This document shows, in pieces, positions 7,310-14,270 of a stretch of DNA of 14,465 nt (positions within the stretch are counted from its first letter, which is position 1; every line of letters begins with the position of its first letter). The translations under genes and the position numbers were made by a program. Source of the stretch: Eubacteriales bacterium. Lineage in GTDB: Bacteria; Bacillota_A; Clostridia; Lachnospirales; Lachnospiraceae. The notes below the pieces were generated by a model that did not search any database, had not been told where the DNA came from, and worked only from the letters and a program-made list of their open reading frames with translations. The stretch spans positions 1 to 14,465 of the forward strand of contig JAUNJL010000059.1 of assembly GCA_030533315.1 (NCBI GenBank). Reading direction: 5' to 3'.

Positions 7310-8386
7310 TTAGCCCTGCTCCTGCAGATTGCTCAGCTTTGCCGCCTGGTCCGCTGCGATCAGACTGTCGATGATCTCCTCCAGGTCGCCGTCCAGGATG
7401 TTTTCCAGACGGTGCAGGGTCAGCTTGATCCGATGATCCGTCACCCGGCCCTGGGGAAAATTGTAGGTGCGGATCTTTTCAGAACGGTCTCCCGTTCCCA
7501 CCTGGCTTCTCCTTGCCTCCGCCTCCGCATCGTGCTGCTTTGCCAGCTCCATTTCGTAAAGGCGGGAGCGCAAAACCTTCAGGGCCTTATCCTTATTCTT
7601 CAGCTGAGATTTTTCATCCTGGCAGGAAATGACAATCCCCGTGGGGATGTGGGTCAGCCGCACCGCAGAGTCTGTGGTATTGACGCACTGTCCCCCGTTT
7701 CCCGAGGCTCGGAACACGTCAAATTTACACTCATTTAGGTCCAGGTGAAAATCAATCTCCTCCGCCTCCGGCATAATGGCGACCGTACAGGTGGAGGTGT
7801 GGATCCTGCCGCCAGACTCCGTCTCCGGCACCCGCTGTACCCGATGAACGCCGCTCTCGTATTTCAGCCGGGAATAAGCGCCGTCTCCGGAGATCATGAA
7901 GGTAACCTCCTTGAAACCGCCGATCCCATTCTCGTTCAGGCTCATCATCTCGGTTTTCCACCGCCTGGATTCTGCGTATTTCACGTACATCCGGTAGATC
8001 TCCGCCGCAAAAAGAGCGGCCTCGTCTCCGCCTGCCCCTCCCCGGATCTCCACGATGACATTTTTGCTGTCATTGGGGTCCTTTGGCAAAAGAAGGATCT
8101 TCAGGCGATGCTCCAGCTCCTCCACCCGCTTCTTCGCCTCGGAGAGCTCCTCCTTCAGCATTTCCCGCATATCCTCATCCTTTTCCTCCTCCAGCATGGA
8201 GAGGCTGTCCTGTATGGTTTCTTTGTTCTGTTTGTATTCCTTGTATGCCTCCACAATGGGCTGCAGATCGCTTTGCTCCTTCATCAGCTTCTGAAAACGT
8301 TCTGGATTTGCCGTCACATTGGGCTCGCCCAGCTCGTTGAGCACCTCTTCAAAGCGCACCAGCAGATCCTCCAGTTTATCGAACAT
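7310..8386 (-). CDS. prfA: Peptide chain release factor 1 (RF1)
   Basis: Recognises UAA and UAG in the ribosomal A site and triggers peptidyl-tRNA hydrolysis. The 358-residue protein shows the helical domain 1 (1-100, charged coiled-coil), the [15 protein letters not shown] motif (113-127), the codon-recognition P-x-T motif as PET (187-189, in [16 protein letters not shown]), which marks RF1 rather than RF2, and the catalytic GGQ (231-233, [17 protein letters not shown]). The residue after GGQ is Cys; a His there is common in other bacteria, and I believe Cys is normal in this lineage. The start at 8386 is preferred: GGAGG lies 7 nt upstream and MFDKLEDLL is the usual RF1 N-terminus. It overlaps the end of prmC by 11 nt, which suggests translational coupling with the enzyme that methylates its GGQ glutamine. 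Confidence 0.98.
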   Translation of the reverse strand: MFDKLEDLLVRFEEVLNELGEPNVTANPERFQKLMKEQSDLQPIVEAYKEYKQNKETIQDSLSMLEEEKDEDMREMLKEELSEAKKRVEELEHRLKILLLPKDPNDSKNVIVEIRGGAGGDEAALFAAEIYRMYVKYAESRRWKTEMMSLNENGIGGFKEVTFMISGDGAYSRLKYESGVHRVQRVPETESGGRIHTSTCTVAIMPEAEEIDFHLDLNECKFDVFRASGNGGQCVNTTDSAVRLTHIPTGIVISCQDEKSQLKNKDKALKVLRSRLYEMELAKQHDAEAEARRSQVGTGDRSEKIRTYNFPQGRVTDHRIKLTLHRLENILDGDLEEIIDSLIAADQAAKLSNLQEQG

Positions 8387-9251
8387 CCTTCTTCCTCCTA
8401 TATCCAACAACGACCCGGTCCAGTCCCGCCAGGTCTTTTTTTATCTGTATCCCGGCAAAGCCCTCCTGCTCCATGATCCGGGCAACGGCCTCCCCCTGAT
8501 CGTAACCGATCTCATACAGCAGGTACCCGCCCTCCTTTAGAAAGGAAAGACAATCCCTGGTGATCCGCCGGTAGAAGGACAGCCCGTCCTCCCTTCCGTC
8601 CAGAGCGATCCTGGGATCGTGGCAGCGCACCTCCTCCATCAAGGCTTCGATCTCCCCGGTGCGGATGTAGGGAGGATTGGACACGATCATGTCAAAAGCC
8701 CTGGGCTCCTCTCGAAACCATTCATGGGAAAACAGGTCGCTCTCCAAAAAATCGATCCTATCTAAAACGCCCAGCGCCCTTCCATTTCGTCTTGCCACCT
8801 CCAGCGCCCCGGCAGAAATATCCGCCCCCACGCCCCGGCATTTTTCTTTTTCCAACAAAAGGCTGATCAGTATGCAGCCGGACCCGGTGCACATATCCAG
8901 GATCTCCAGAGTCTCCTCATCCGAAAGCAGGGCCAGGGCTTCCTCCGCCAGCAGCTCTGTGTCCTGCCGGGGGATCAATACCTTTTCGTTGACGAAAAAT
9001 TCATGACCCATAAAAAATGCCTGTCCGGTGATGTGCTGCAAAGGTATCCGCCGTCCCCTGCGGTGTATCATATCCTGATAAAGATTCTCCTGCCAGGGAG
9101 GCACTTCCTCCTCCTTGTGGGCGAAGTACCAGGCCCGGCTTTTTTTTGCCGTATACTCCAGAAGGAGCCAGGCATCCAGCCCGGCCTCCTCTATCCCGGA
9201 CTCCTTCAGAAGGGCGGTCCCCTTGTTCAGAAGCTGGGAAAAACTGCTCAT
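8376..9251 (-). CDS. prmC: Peptide chain release factor N5-glutamine methyltransferase
   Basis: S-adenosylmethionine-dependent methylation of the GGQ glutamine of RF1/RF2, which raises termination efficiency. The 291-residue protein has the helical N-terminal release-factor-binding domain with [18 protein letters not shown] (68-85) and VLIPRQDTE (91-99), then the Rossmann methyltransferase fold with motif [10 protein letters not shown] (119-127), the acidic GADIS (142-146), and the diagnostic NPPY (192-195) that holds the substrate amide. Length is normal. Its ATG overlaps the stop of the DUF1385 gene by 4 nt (ATGA), and its own stop lies inside the start of prfA, so three consecutive genes overlap. 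In Escherichia coli the order is prfA-prmC; here prmC comes first. Confidence 0.97.
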   Translation of the reverse strand: MSSFSQLLNKGTALLKESGIEEAGLDAWLLLEYTAKKSRAWYFAHKEEEVPPWQENLYQDMIHRRGRRIPLQHITGQAFFMGHEFFVNEKVLIPRQDTELLAEEALALLSDEETLEILDMCTGSGCILISLLLEKEKCRGVGADISAGALEVARRNGRALGVLDRIDFLESDLFSHEWFREEPRAFDMIVSNPPYIRTGEIEALMEEVRCHDPRIALDGREDGLSFYRRITRDCLSFLKEGGYLLYEIGYDQGEAVARIMEQEGFAGIQIKKDLAGLDRVVVGYRRKKDVR

Positions 9252-10261
9252 ACCTCATCCCCTGCCTTCTGGCCATCGGAGGCCGCAGCCTTCTCTTCCG
9301 GTATCTCTGTTCCAAATTCTTCCTTCAAATATGTCCGCCAGTCAAAGACAGCCTCCACTGCCTCAATGGCCACCTCCACCATGTCTGGCGTAGGCTCTAT
9401 GGTGGTAAGCTTCTGGAGAGCCATACCCGGCTTGCTCATCAGAAGAGCCAGCCGATTGTCCGTCCTTCCGGCCCACTGGATGATCTCAAAGGAGATGCCC
9501 GCCACCACTGGAACCATCAGCAGCCGTCCAAAAAGCCGTACCCAGTAGCCAGGAACCAGCACGAAGATAAAATGGAGAAAAATGCTCACCAGCATGACAA
9601 GGAACAAAAAGCTGGTGCCGCAGCGCCTGTGCTGGCGGGAGCTTTTCATCACGTTCTCCACCGTCAGAGGCAGGCCATGCTCCACACAGTTGATGCACTT
9701 ATGCTCAGCGCCGTGATACATAAAGGTCCTCCTGATGTCCTTCATGCGGGATATGAGCACCATGTACCCCATAAAGAGCGCCATTTTCACAAAGGCTTCC
9801 ACGATCGTCACCGCCACCTCCGATGCGCCCACTTTTTTGACCAAACTGGCCAGGGCGTAGGGAAGGAGCATGAAAGCGGCGACGGAGATCACAATGGACA
9901 CGGCCACTGTCCCATAAAGAAGCCACTGAAACATCCGGTCCTCTTTTTCCTTTTTTCTGGCCAGCTCCTCCTCCGACAAGGCCGCATTTTTTTTCGCTTC
10001 CTCCTCATCCTCCTCATCCCCGGCCACCTCTGCCGAGTACATCAGGCACTTGGTCCCCACCACCAGAGACTCCACAAAGCTGACAACTCCGCGGATGATC
10101 GGTTTTCTCCAGATCGCGGCGTTTCCAAAAATACATTTGTATTCCTCAACCTTAAGTTCGATTTCTTTATCCGGGCGCCGCACAGCGATGGAATAGCGAT
10201 CCTTGTGGCGCATCATAATGCCTTCCATCACTGCCTGGCCGCCAATGTTTGATGGTTTCAT
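9248..10261 (-). CDS. DUF1385 (YqhQ-like) integral membrane protein
   Basis: A conserved membrane protein of unknown biochemical role, 337 residues. The conserved N-terminal GGQAVMEGIMMR (7-18) identifies the family. A cytoplasmic-looking, highly acidic patch (81-110, DEEDEEEAKK...) follows. Hydrophobic segments are at about 113-135, 150-172, 214-236 and 243-262. Between them is MYHGAEHKCINCVEHG (181-196) with His and Cys residues that could bind a metal or act chemically, and CGTSF (214-218). The start at 10261 is chosen for AGGAGG 5 nt upstream; an ATG at 10288 would place a non-conserved tail before MKPSNIGGQ. It overlaps prmC by 4 nt. I know of no demonstrated function; the link to prmC/prfA is positional. 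Confidence 0.93.
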   Translation of the reverse strand: MKPSNIGGQAVMEGIMMRHKDRYSIAVRRPDKEIELKVEEYKCIFGNAAIWRKPIIRGVVSFVESLVVGTKCLMYSAEVAGDEEDEEEAKKNAALSEEELARKKEKEDRMFQWLLYGTVAVSIVISVAAFMLLPYALASLVKKVGASEVAVTIVEAFVKMALFMGYMVLISRMKDIRRTFMYHGAEHKCINCVEHGLPLTVENVMKSSRQHRRCGTSFLFLVMLVSIFLHFIFVLVPGYWVRLFGRLLMVPVVAGISFEIIQWAGRTDNRLALLMSKPGMALQKLTTIEPTPDMVEVAIEAVEAVFDWRTYLKEEFGTEIPEEKAAASDGQKAGDEV

Positions 10262-10455
10262 CTCATCCTCCTGTATCTGACAGGGCATCTGGCCCTGGAA
10301 AGCCTCGCCTTAGGCATCCCCCGGCAGGGGCGCAAGGAGGCAGGAACAACGCTCAGCCCCGCCGCAGGCAAAGGCCCCGCACAGCCGCCCCTGCGCCCAC
10401 ACGCCCGGCACAGCCCATTTCGCAATGAGCATGACGATGCCTGCCGGGCCCATTC
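10262..10455 (-). other. GC-rich, hairpin-dense spacer between rpmE terminator and DUF1385
   Basis: About 190 nt with clearly higher GC than the flanks and no supported gene. Perfect inverted repeats: GCCCGGCA/TGCCGGGC (10403-10410 with 10442-10449), GCAGGGGC/GCCCCTGC (10324-10331 with 10387-10394), and CAGGGC/GCCCTG with a 5-nt loop (10281-10286 with 10292-10297) just upstream of the DUF1385 ribosome site. A 40-codon frame (10310-10432) lacks a ribosome site and was not called. No sigma-A promoter was seen. It could be a structured leader, a degenerate small repeat element, or neutral sequence. Confidence 0.5.
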
Positions 10456-10459
10456 TACA

Positions 10460-10491
10460 AAGAAAGGTTGAGATTTTCCAACCTCAACCTT
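10460..10491 (-). terminator. Terminator or attenuator after rpmE
   Basis: On the minus strand AAGGTTGAG (10483-10491) pairs perfectly with CTCAACCTT (10464-10472) across a 10-nt loop, followed by TCTTTG. It starts 25 nt past the rpmE stop. The U-tract is interrupted, so partial read-through into DUF1385-prmC-prfA is likely, especially as no promoter is evident between. Confidence 0.7.
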
Positions 10492-10515
10492 CTCTTCATT
10501 ACCATATTCAACCAA

Positions 10516-10719
10516 TTATTTGTTAAGGCCGTATTTCCTGTTGAACTTATCAATACGTCCTCGAGCCTGCGTAGCCTTCTGCTGACCGGTGTAGAACGGG
10601 TGGCACTTGGAGCAGACCTCTACGTGGATATCCTTCTTTGTAGAGCCCGTCACAAAGGTGTTTCCGCAGTTGCAGGTCACGGTCGCCTGATGATATGCTG
10701 GATGGATTCCTTCTCTCAT
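10516..10719 (-). CDS. rpmE: 50S ribosomal protein L31, zinc-binding type
   Basis: Small ribosomal protein bridging the 50S and 30S subunits. The 67-residue protein (MREGIHPAY...FNRKYGLNK) has the zinc-binding cysteines C-N-C (16 and 18) and C-S-K-C (36 and 39), i.e. the C+ form made under zinc sufficiency rather than the cysteine-less paralogue. The start at 10719 has GAGGTG 6 nt upstream and MREGIHP is the standard L31 N-terminus; the frame remains open upstream but that part is not L31-like. It is preceded by its own strong promoter and followed by a hairpin terminator. Confidence 0.97.
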   Translation of the reverse strand: MREGIHPAYHQATVTCNCGNTFVTGSTKKDIHVEVCSKCHPFYTGQQKATQARGRIDKFNRKYGLNK

Positions 10720-10927
10720 GATTTTCACCTCACAATACTCACTCAATTTTCTATTCACACGTAATTTGACGAATTGCAGCTGTCCGAAGCCCCGGCAAGG
10801 CAAACGCAAAGAACCGGTCCCACCGAAGAGCCCTGCCTCCGGCCGTCCTTCTCCATCGCCTGCCCATTCCCAGTCAGTGGAAACAGAGCCTGCGGACTGT
10901 TACGACAAATTAACCAATTTAAACAGC
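10720..10927 (-). promoter_or_regulatory. Long rpmE 5' leader, possible L31 autoregulatory RNA
   Basis: About 210 nt of untranslated leader precede the L31 gene, long for a 67-codon gene. Hairpins that can be drawn include CAGTC/GACTG, and CCGGAG with CTTCGG around an 8-nt loop. Ribosomal protein L31 leaders that bind their own product are known in several bacterial groups; I cannot confirm a match to any of those families by eye. Confidence 0.3.
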
Positions 10928-10933
10928 TTTTTG

Positions 10934-10962
10934 ATTATAGCACAGCCCTTATGGAAATGCAA
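10934..10962 (-). promoter_or_regulatory. Strong sigma-A promoter of rpmE
   Basis: The -35 is TTGCAT (10957-10962), the spacer is 17 nt, and the -10 is a perfect TATAAT (10934-10939) preceded by TGC, an extended -10. It lies about 50 nt downstream of the rho stop, and no terminator is evident in between, so rho read-through may also reach rpmE. Confidence 0.8.
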
Positions 10963-11014
10963 GCAGTTTTTCTTATTTCCCTCAAGGTTCTCCCATAGGG
11001 CGCAGGCACAGGTT

Positions 11015-12460
11015 TCAAATGGTTTTCCGGTCATTGATCTCCGACACCACCGCCTGGTTCGTCTTCGTCCTTGCGAAAATGTCCAGGATCTTTTCCGCAG
11101 CCTCATCCGCCTTCATCCCATTTAAGGCTTTCCGCATGATGTAAACCGCATTCAGCTCCTCCGGGCTCAGCAGCAGATCCTCCCTTCGGGTGCTGGACTT
11201 TTGGATGTCAATGGCTGGGAATATGCGCTTCTCCTGAAGCTTCCGGTCAAGAACAAGCTCCATATTGCCGGTTCCCTTAAACTCCTCATAAACCACATCG
11301 TCCATCTTGCTGCCTGTTTCCACAAGGGCCGTGGCAAGAATGGTCAGGCTGCCCCCCTCCCGCATATTGCGGGCTGCGCCGAAAAACCTCTTGGGCATGT
11401 GCAGGGCCGCAGGATCCAATCCGCCGGAAAGCGTCCTTCCGCTGGGAGGAACCACCAGGTTGTAGGCTCTGGCCAGACGGGTGATCGAATCCAGCAGGAT
11501 GGTCACGTCCCTTTTGTGCTCCACCAAACGCCTTGCCCGCTCGATCACCATCTCCGACACCCTCCTGTGATGATCCGGGAGCTCATCGAAGGTGGAGTAG
11601 ATCACCTCCACGTTGGGCCCCTGGATTGCCTCCCGGATGTCCGTCACCTCCTCGGGGCGCTCATCGATCAAAAGAATGATGAGGTGCATCTCTGGATTGT
11701 TCTTCAAAATGGACTTTGCCACATCCTTCAAAAGTGTGGTTTTTCCGGCCTTCGGCGGAGACACGATCATCCCCCTCTGCCCTTTTCCAATGGGACTCAG
11801 AAGATCCACGATCCGCATGGCCGCCGTCCCCTCCTGGCGCTCCAGCACCAATCGCTGGTTTGGAAAAATGGGGGTCATGTCCTCAAAATTGTACCTCTTG
11901 TGACCAACGCTGGGATGATACCCATTGATGGAGGTCACGTACAGCAATGCGCTGAATTTCTCATTTGCCGTCTTGATCCGAATATTCCCCTGGATGATAT
12001 CCCCGGTCTTCAGATTGAAACGCCGGATCTGGGAGGGAGAGACGTAAATGTCATTTTCCCCAGGCATGTAGTTTTCGCAGCGGATAAATCCGTATCCGTC
12101 GGCCAGAACCTCCAGGATCCCGTTTGCCTTTTCTCCACTGTCCAGCTGAGCCGTCTCGGAGGGGACCGAATAACCATTGGCTCTTTCTCCTTTTCCCTCT
12201 GAAGCCTCCGTTGACTCCTCCTTTGCGGAAGAGGATTTTTCTTCTGCCTTCGCCGACGCCGGCTGCTTTTCCTGCTCTTTTACCGGCTCCCTTTCCGGCT
12301 TTCTCTCTCGGCTGTCCGTCTTTTTGGACTCTTTTGCGTCCGCCTCCAGCATACGCTCCACAAGCTCTGTCTTTCTAAGGCCGGATACACCTCTCAGACC
12401 TCTGGCTTTTGCAAGATCCTTCAAAACCTCCAGCTTCAAAGATTCGTACTTTTCTCTCAT
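11015..12460 (-). CDS. rho: Transcription termination factor Rho
   Basis: Hexameric RNA-dependent ATPase/helicase that terminates transcription. About 481 residues. It has a Rho N-terminal helical domain ([21 protein letters not shown], roughly 3-45), a charged Lys/Glu/Ser-rich low-complexity insert (about 43-105), the OB-fold RNA-binding domain with GYGFIR (122-127), and the RecA-like motor: Walker [10 protein letters not shown] (234-242), Walker [13 protein letters not shown], plus DELPDHHRR and [10 protein letters not shown]. The extra insert makes it longer than the 419-residue E. coli protein. The start is uncertain by two codons: ATG at 12460 opens the usual MREKYESL, but GAGG is 12 nt from it and only 6 nt from an in-frame TTG at 12466, which may be the real initiator. 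It is monocistronic or partly cotranscribed with rpmE. Confidence 0.97.
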   Translation of the reverse strand: MREKYESLKLEVLKDLAKARGLRGVSGLRKTELVERMLEADAKESKKTDSRERKPEREPVKEQEKQPASAKAEEKSSSAKEESTEASEGKGERANGYSVPSETAQLDSGEKANGILEVLADGYGFIRCENYMPGENDIYVSPSQIRRFNLKTGDIIQGNIRIKTANEKFSALLYVTSINGYHPSVGHKRYNFEDMTPIFPNQRLVLERQEGTAAMRIVDLLSPIGKGQRGMIVSPPKAGKTTLLKDVAKSILKNNPEMHLIILLIDERPEEVTDIREAIQGPNVEVIYSTFDELPDHHRRVSEMVIERARRLVEHKRDVTILLDSITRLARAYNLVVPPSGRTLSGGLDPAALHMPKRFFGAARNMREGGSLTILATALVETGSKMDDVVYEEFKGTGNMELVLDRKLQEKRIFPAIDIQKSSTRREDLLLSPEELNAVYIMRKALNGMKADEAAEKILDIFARTKTNQAVVSEINDRKTI

Positions 12461-12461
12461 A

Positions 12462-12499
12462 ATCAAATTTTACCTCTTACTCTATGTATCAAATTTTAC
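12462..12499 (-). repeat. 12-nt direct repeat at the rho ribosome site
   Basis: GTAAAATTTGAT occurs twice on the minus strand (12488-12499 and 12462-12473), start-to-start distance 26 bp. The downstream copy spans the interval between the Shine-Dalgarno and the start codon of rho. It could be a binding site for a repressor or an RNA-binding protein, or a small duplication. Confidence 0.6.
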
Positions 12500-12567
12500 A
12501 GTAACGGGATACATCGTCAGAAATGACTTGAACACCTATATGACTGAAAATAATATGGATTTCCTAT

Positions 12568-12596
12568 ATTCTAGCACACTTTTTTCTGCCTGTCCA
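12568..12596 (-). promoter_or_regulatory. Predicted rho promoter, proximal
   Basis: The -35 is TGGACA (12591-12596), the spacer is 17 nt, and the -10 is TAGAAT (12568-12573) with the extended TG motif (TGTGC before it). Each hexamer has one mismatch to consensus. The predicted start near 12561 gives a leader of about 100 nt. Confidence 0.6.
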
Positions 12597-12603
12597 CCCG
12601 GGC

Positions 12604-12632
12604 GGCATTGGGGAGGCGATCCCGCCAATGCC
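12604..12632 (-). promoter_or_regulatory. Hairpin in the rho leader
   Basis: GGCATTGG (12625-12632) pairs perfectly with CCAATGCC (12604-12611), with further GGCG/CGCC pairing possible inside. It lies between the two predicted rho promoters, so it is present only in the longer transcript. No U-tract follows, so it is not an intrinsic terminator. Confidence 0.4.
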
Positions 12633-12700
12633 AGCCAACAGCCCCTTCGTAAGCAGCTGCCGATCCGGCTCAGATACGCCAAAAGATTTTTTCTATACCC

Positions 12701-12728
12701 ATTATACACAATCTCTTTTACATTGCAA
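12701..12728 (-). promoter_or_regulatory. Predicted rho promoter, distal
   Basis: The -35 is TTGCAA (12723-12728), the spacer is 16 nt, and the -10 is a perfect TATAAT (12701-12706). The predicted start near 12694 gives a leader of about 230 nt. Confidence 0.65.
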
Positions 12729-12829
12729 GGATTATCGCTCGACCTTTTTCCCTCGAAGGCGCCAAGCCATGTCCTCCGCAGTTCTCCGCCTCCTTCGGCA
12801 GCAAGAGACGATCCCAGGGCGCCCTTCAG
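12729..12829. other. Intergenic sequence with an imperfect long inverted repeat
   Basis: This stretch lies between the terminators of the protease gene and the distal rho promoter. It holds an inverted repeat, GAAGGCGCC (12755-12763) against GGCGCCCTTC (12818-12827), with one bulged base, and the 10-bp palindrome AGGGCGCCCT (12816-12825). No gene is supported here. A 137-codon minus-strand frame crosses it but also crosses the terminators and the rho promoter. Confidence 0.4.
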
Positions 12830-12858
12830 AAAAAAGCACCTGCCCCTCCAGGAGGCGC
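12830..12858 (-). terminator. Second, weaker terminator after the protease gene
   Basis: GCGCCT (12853-12858) pairs with AGGTGC (12836-12841) and is followed directly by six T (12830-12835) on the minus strand. It lies about 45 nt beyond the main terminator and may act as a backup. The interior of the stem is poorly paired. Confidence 0.45.
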
Positions 12859-12902
12859 AAAAGGGCCATACCGGCAGCGGCTCCCTTCCACCGCCCAAAG
12901 GA

Positions 12903-12932
12903 AAAGGCACCCGGTCACTTCCGGATGCCTTT
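12903..12932 (-). terminator. Intrinsic terminator of the protease gene
   Basis: AAAGGCATCCGG (12921-12932) pairs with CCGGGTGCCTTT (12903-12914) over 12 bp with a single G-U, loop 6 nt, with U residues at the 3' side. It starts about 35 nt past the stop codon. The A-rich opposite flank makes it potentially bidirectional. Confidence 0.85.
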
Positions 12933-12967
12933 CTGTAGAAATCATACACATACTGTCATGTCATGGT

Positions 12968-13954
12968 TCAATTCCAATACGGCGCATAAATAGACTGAAC
13001 CTTCGCAACCTGTGCGTCCGTAACCATGTCCAAGGCCTGCTGAACCGCAGCCAGAGTCTTCGGTCTGCTGCCAATGCTTCCGCTTGACAGCGTGTACTCT
13101 TTTACGGACTCTGCAAAATACTCGGAACTGTTCTGTGTGCAGTATGCCTTGTTGAGGCCGGTAAAGCTGTCCTTCTCCCCATTGTAAACGCTCTGGAAGG
13201 CTGGGCTCTTATCCACATTCCCTGCGACAAAGGCGAGGAAGTGACCAAGCTCATGGTAGATCGTGGCGCCCTCAGACTTTAAGGTGATGCTCCTCGACTT
13301 TGCATCAAAGTATCCAGAGTAGTTCACGGAAGGATCCACGTATACCTTGAAGCCAAGAGTCTGAAATGCAGAGGTCACCCGAGAATCCATCAATGGAGCC
13401 GCTGCGGCGACACTGACCTCTCTCCTGCCAGCGCTGACGGAATCCACGTCCTCGGCGCCCGATGCCGTCTTGATCACGTTCTCATCCGTCTCAGGCATGG
13501 TGGTAGTGGTGGTCTTCACAACCGTCGTCACCTTCGAGGTAACCAGCTTTGTCTTCTTTTTCTTGGTATACTTTTCTTTGGTGACGGTGGTAACCGTGGT
13601 ATCCACCTTCACAGTGCCATCAGACACCTTCTTTGTCTTGCTGGTGGTCTTCTTCTTGGTGGGCAGCTTCTTCGTGTAGCTCTTGCTGGAAGCCTTTCTC
13701 AGCTTCACCTTTTTCTTGGTCGTCTTCGTCTTTCTGGTGGTCTTGGTCGTCACCTTCGGCTGAGAAGCCAGCGGCGTCTCCTCCTCTTCCACGGTAACCT
13801 CCGTCACCGGGTCAACAAAGCTAGGAAACTCCGGCTCCTGTGCAGGCTGCTGGAAGATCAGGGTGCCGCCCAGGATCACTGCTGCTGCCAAGGCTGCTGC
13901 CCCTGCTGAAAATCTCTTCGTCTTTAGTAACTCCTTAATCCTTCTCCCCTTCAT
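12968..13954 (-). CDS. Secreted/anchored zinc metalloprotease, anthrax-lethal-factor/Pro-Pro endopeptidase-like
   Basis: 328 residues. A basic tip and hydrophobic segment (about 15-35) form a signal peptide or membrane anchor. Residues about 65-152 are a highly repetitive Lys/Thr-rich linker (KTTRKTKTTKKK...), strongly basic and probably extended, suited to bind or thread through the anionic cell wall. The C-terminal half (about 185-328) is the catalytic domain: HELGH (234-238; zinc ligands plus catalytic Glu) and, 40 residues on, SSEYFAESVKEY with Glu278 as likely third ligand (gluzincin arrangement), then GSRPKT. HELGH plus SEYFAES is typical of the M34/ATLF and PPEP group, whose secreted clostridial members cleave Pro-Pro bonds in surface proteins. 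Start at 13954: GAGGTG lies 7 nt upstream, whereas the ATG at 13978 has no ribosome site. No LPxTG or other anchor at the C-terminus. Expression appears controlled by the c-di-GMP riboswitch. Family assigned from motifs only; substrate unknown. Confidence 0.85.
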   Translation of the reverse strand: MKGRRIKELLKTKRFSAGAAALAAAVILGGTLIFQQPAQEPEFPSFVDPVTEVTVEEEETPLASQPKVTTKTTRKTKTTKKKVKLRKASSKSYTKKLPTKKKTTSKTKKVSDGTVKVDTTVTTVTKEKYTKKKKTKLVTSKVTTVVKTTTTTMPETDENVIKTASGAEDVDSVSAGRREVSVAAAAPLMDSRVTSAFQTLGFKVYVDPSVNYSGYFDAKSRSITLKSEGATIYHELGHFLAFVAGNVDKSPAFQSVYNGEKDSFTGLNKAYCTQNSSEYFAESVKEYTLSSGSIGSRPKTLAAVQQALDMVTDAQVAKVQSIYAPYWN

Positions 13955-14052
13955 CTGAATGCACCTCTCTTCATTCATGGTGGAATCCCCAATACGTTTT
14001 CATCATTCCCCCGAAAACCCTGAATCCCGTTCTCTGCAGTCACGCTTGCAAG

Positions 14053-14082
14053 AAAAAAACCGCTTATTCTCAGAATAAACGG
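14053..14082 (-). terminator. Riboswitch expression-platform terminator
   Basis: CCGTTTATTCT (14072-14082) pairs with the mirror arm ending AATAAGCGG (14060-14068) in a long stem with one G-U and a small loop, followed by seven T (14053-14059). It lies between the c-di-GMP aptamer and the protease ribosome site, so it acts as a conditional terminator rather than the end of a gene. Confidence 0.88.
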
Positions 14083-14155
14083 CTGCCACAATAAAAGACA
14101 TGCTGTGCTTAAAAGCATCCTCCTTGGGATTTCCCCATCCCAGCAGGACTTATGC

Positions 14156-14226
14156 GGCAACCGGCTGCCCTAGTCCGGAGACCTTAGGCCCTTGGCTTTG
14201 CGTCCTCATCTTTCGATAAGTTTGCC
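14156..14226 (-). ncRNA. Cyclic di-GMP class I (GEMM-I) riboswitch aptamer
   Basis: The minus strand holds the hallmark GEMM-I core in order: GGCAAAC, a stem CTTATC-GAAA-GATGAG with the conserved GAAA tetraloop, GGACGCAAAGCC, GGGCCTAAGG, a short stem GTC-TCCG-GAC, GGGCAGCCGGTTGCCGC. The closing stem is GGCAA (14222-14226) with TTGCC (14156-14160). This follows the well-studied Vibrio cholerae Vc2 RNA element by element. It begins about 10 nt after the predicted transcription start and is followed by an intrinsic terminator upstream of the metalloprotease. The 3' side of the closing stem (14150-14163) can pair instead with 14080-14094, which contains the base of the terminator's 5' arm, so ligand binding should favour termination (OFF switch). 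Confidence 0.95.
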
Positions 14227-14241
14227 TTTTTCTCTACTAAC

Positions 14242-14270
14242 ATATTATTCCTTTTCCCCCATTCTGTCAA
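14242..14270 (-). promoter_or_regulatory. Sigma-A promoter of the riboswitch-protease transcript
   Basis: The -35 is a perfect TTGACA (14265-14270), the spacer is 17 nt, and the -10 is TAATAT (14242-14247). A-rich tracts directly upstream, with TACGAAAA twice, could act as an UP element. The predicted start near 14235 leads straight into the aptamer. Confidence 0.8.

Noticed and set aside
10258..10515. 85-codon minus-strand frame between rpmE and DUF1385
   Set aside because: It crosses the rpmE terminator hairpin, has a TTG start without a good ribosome site, and its residues reflect the GC-rich spacer.
12536..12949. 137-codon minus-strand frame between the protease and rho
   Set aside because: It runs across the protease terminators and both rho promoters, its composition is not protein-like (Gly/Arg/Cys-rich from GC-rich hairpins), and it lacks a good ribosome site.
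13975..14160. 61-codon minus-strand frame upstream of the protease
   Set aside because: It lies across the riboswitch expression platform and terminator; the sequence is explained by the RNA.
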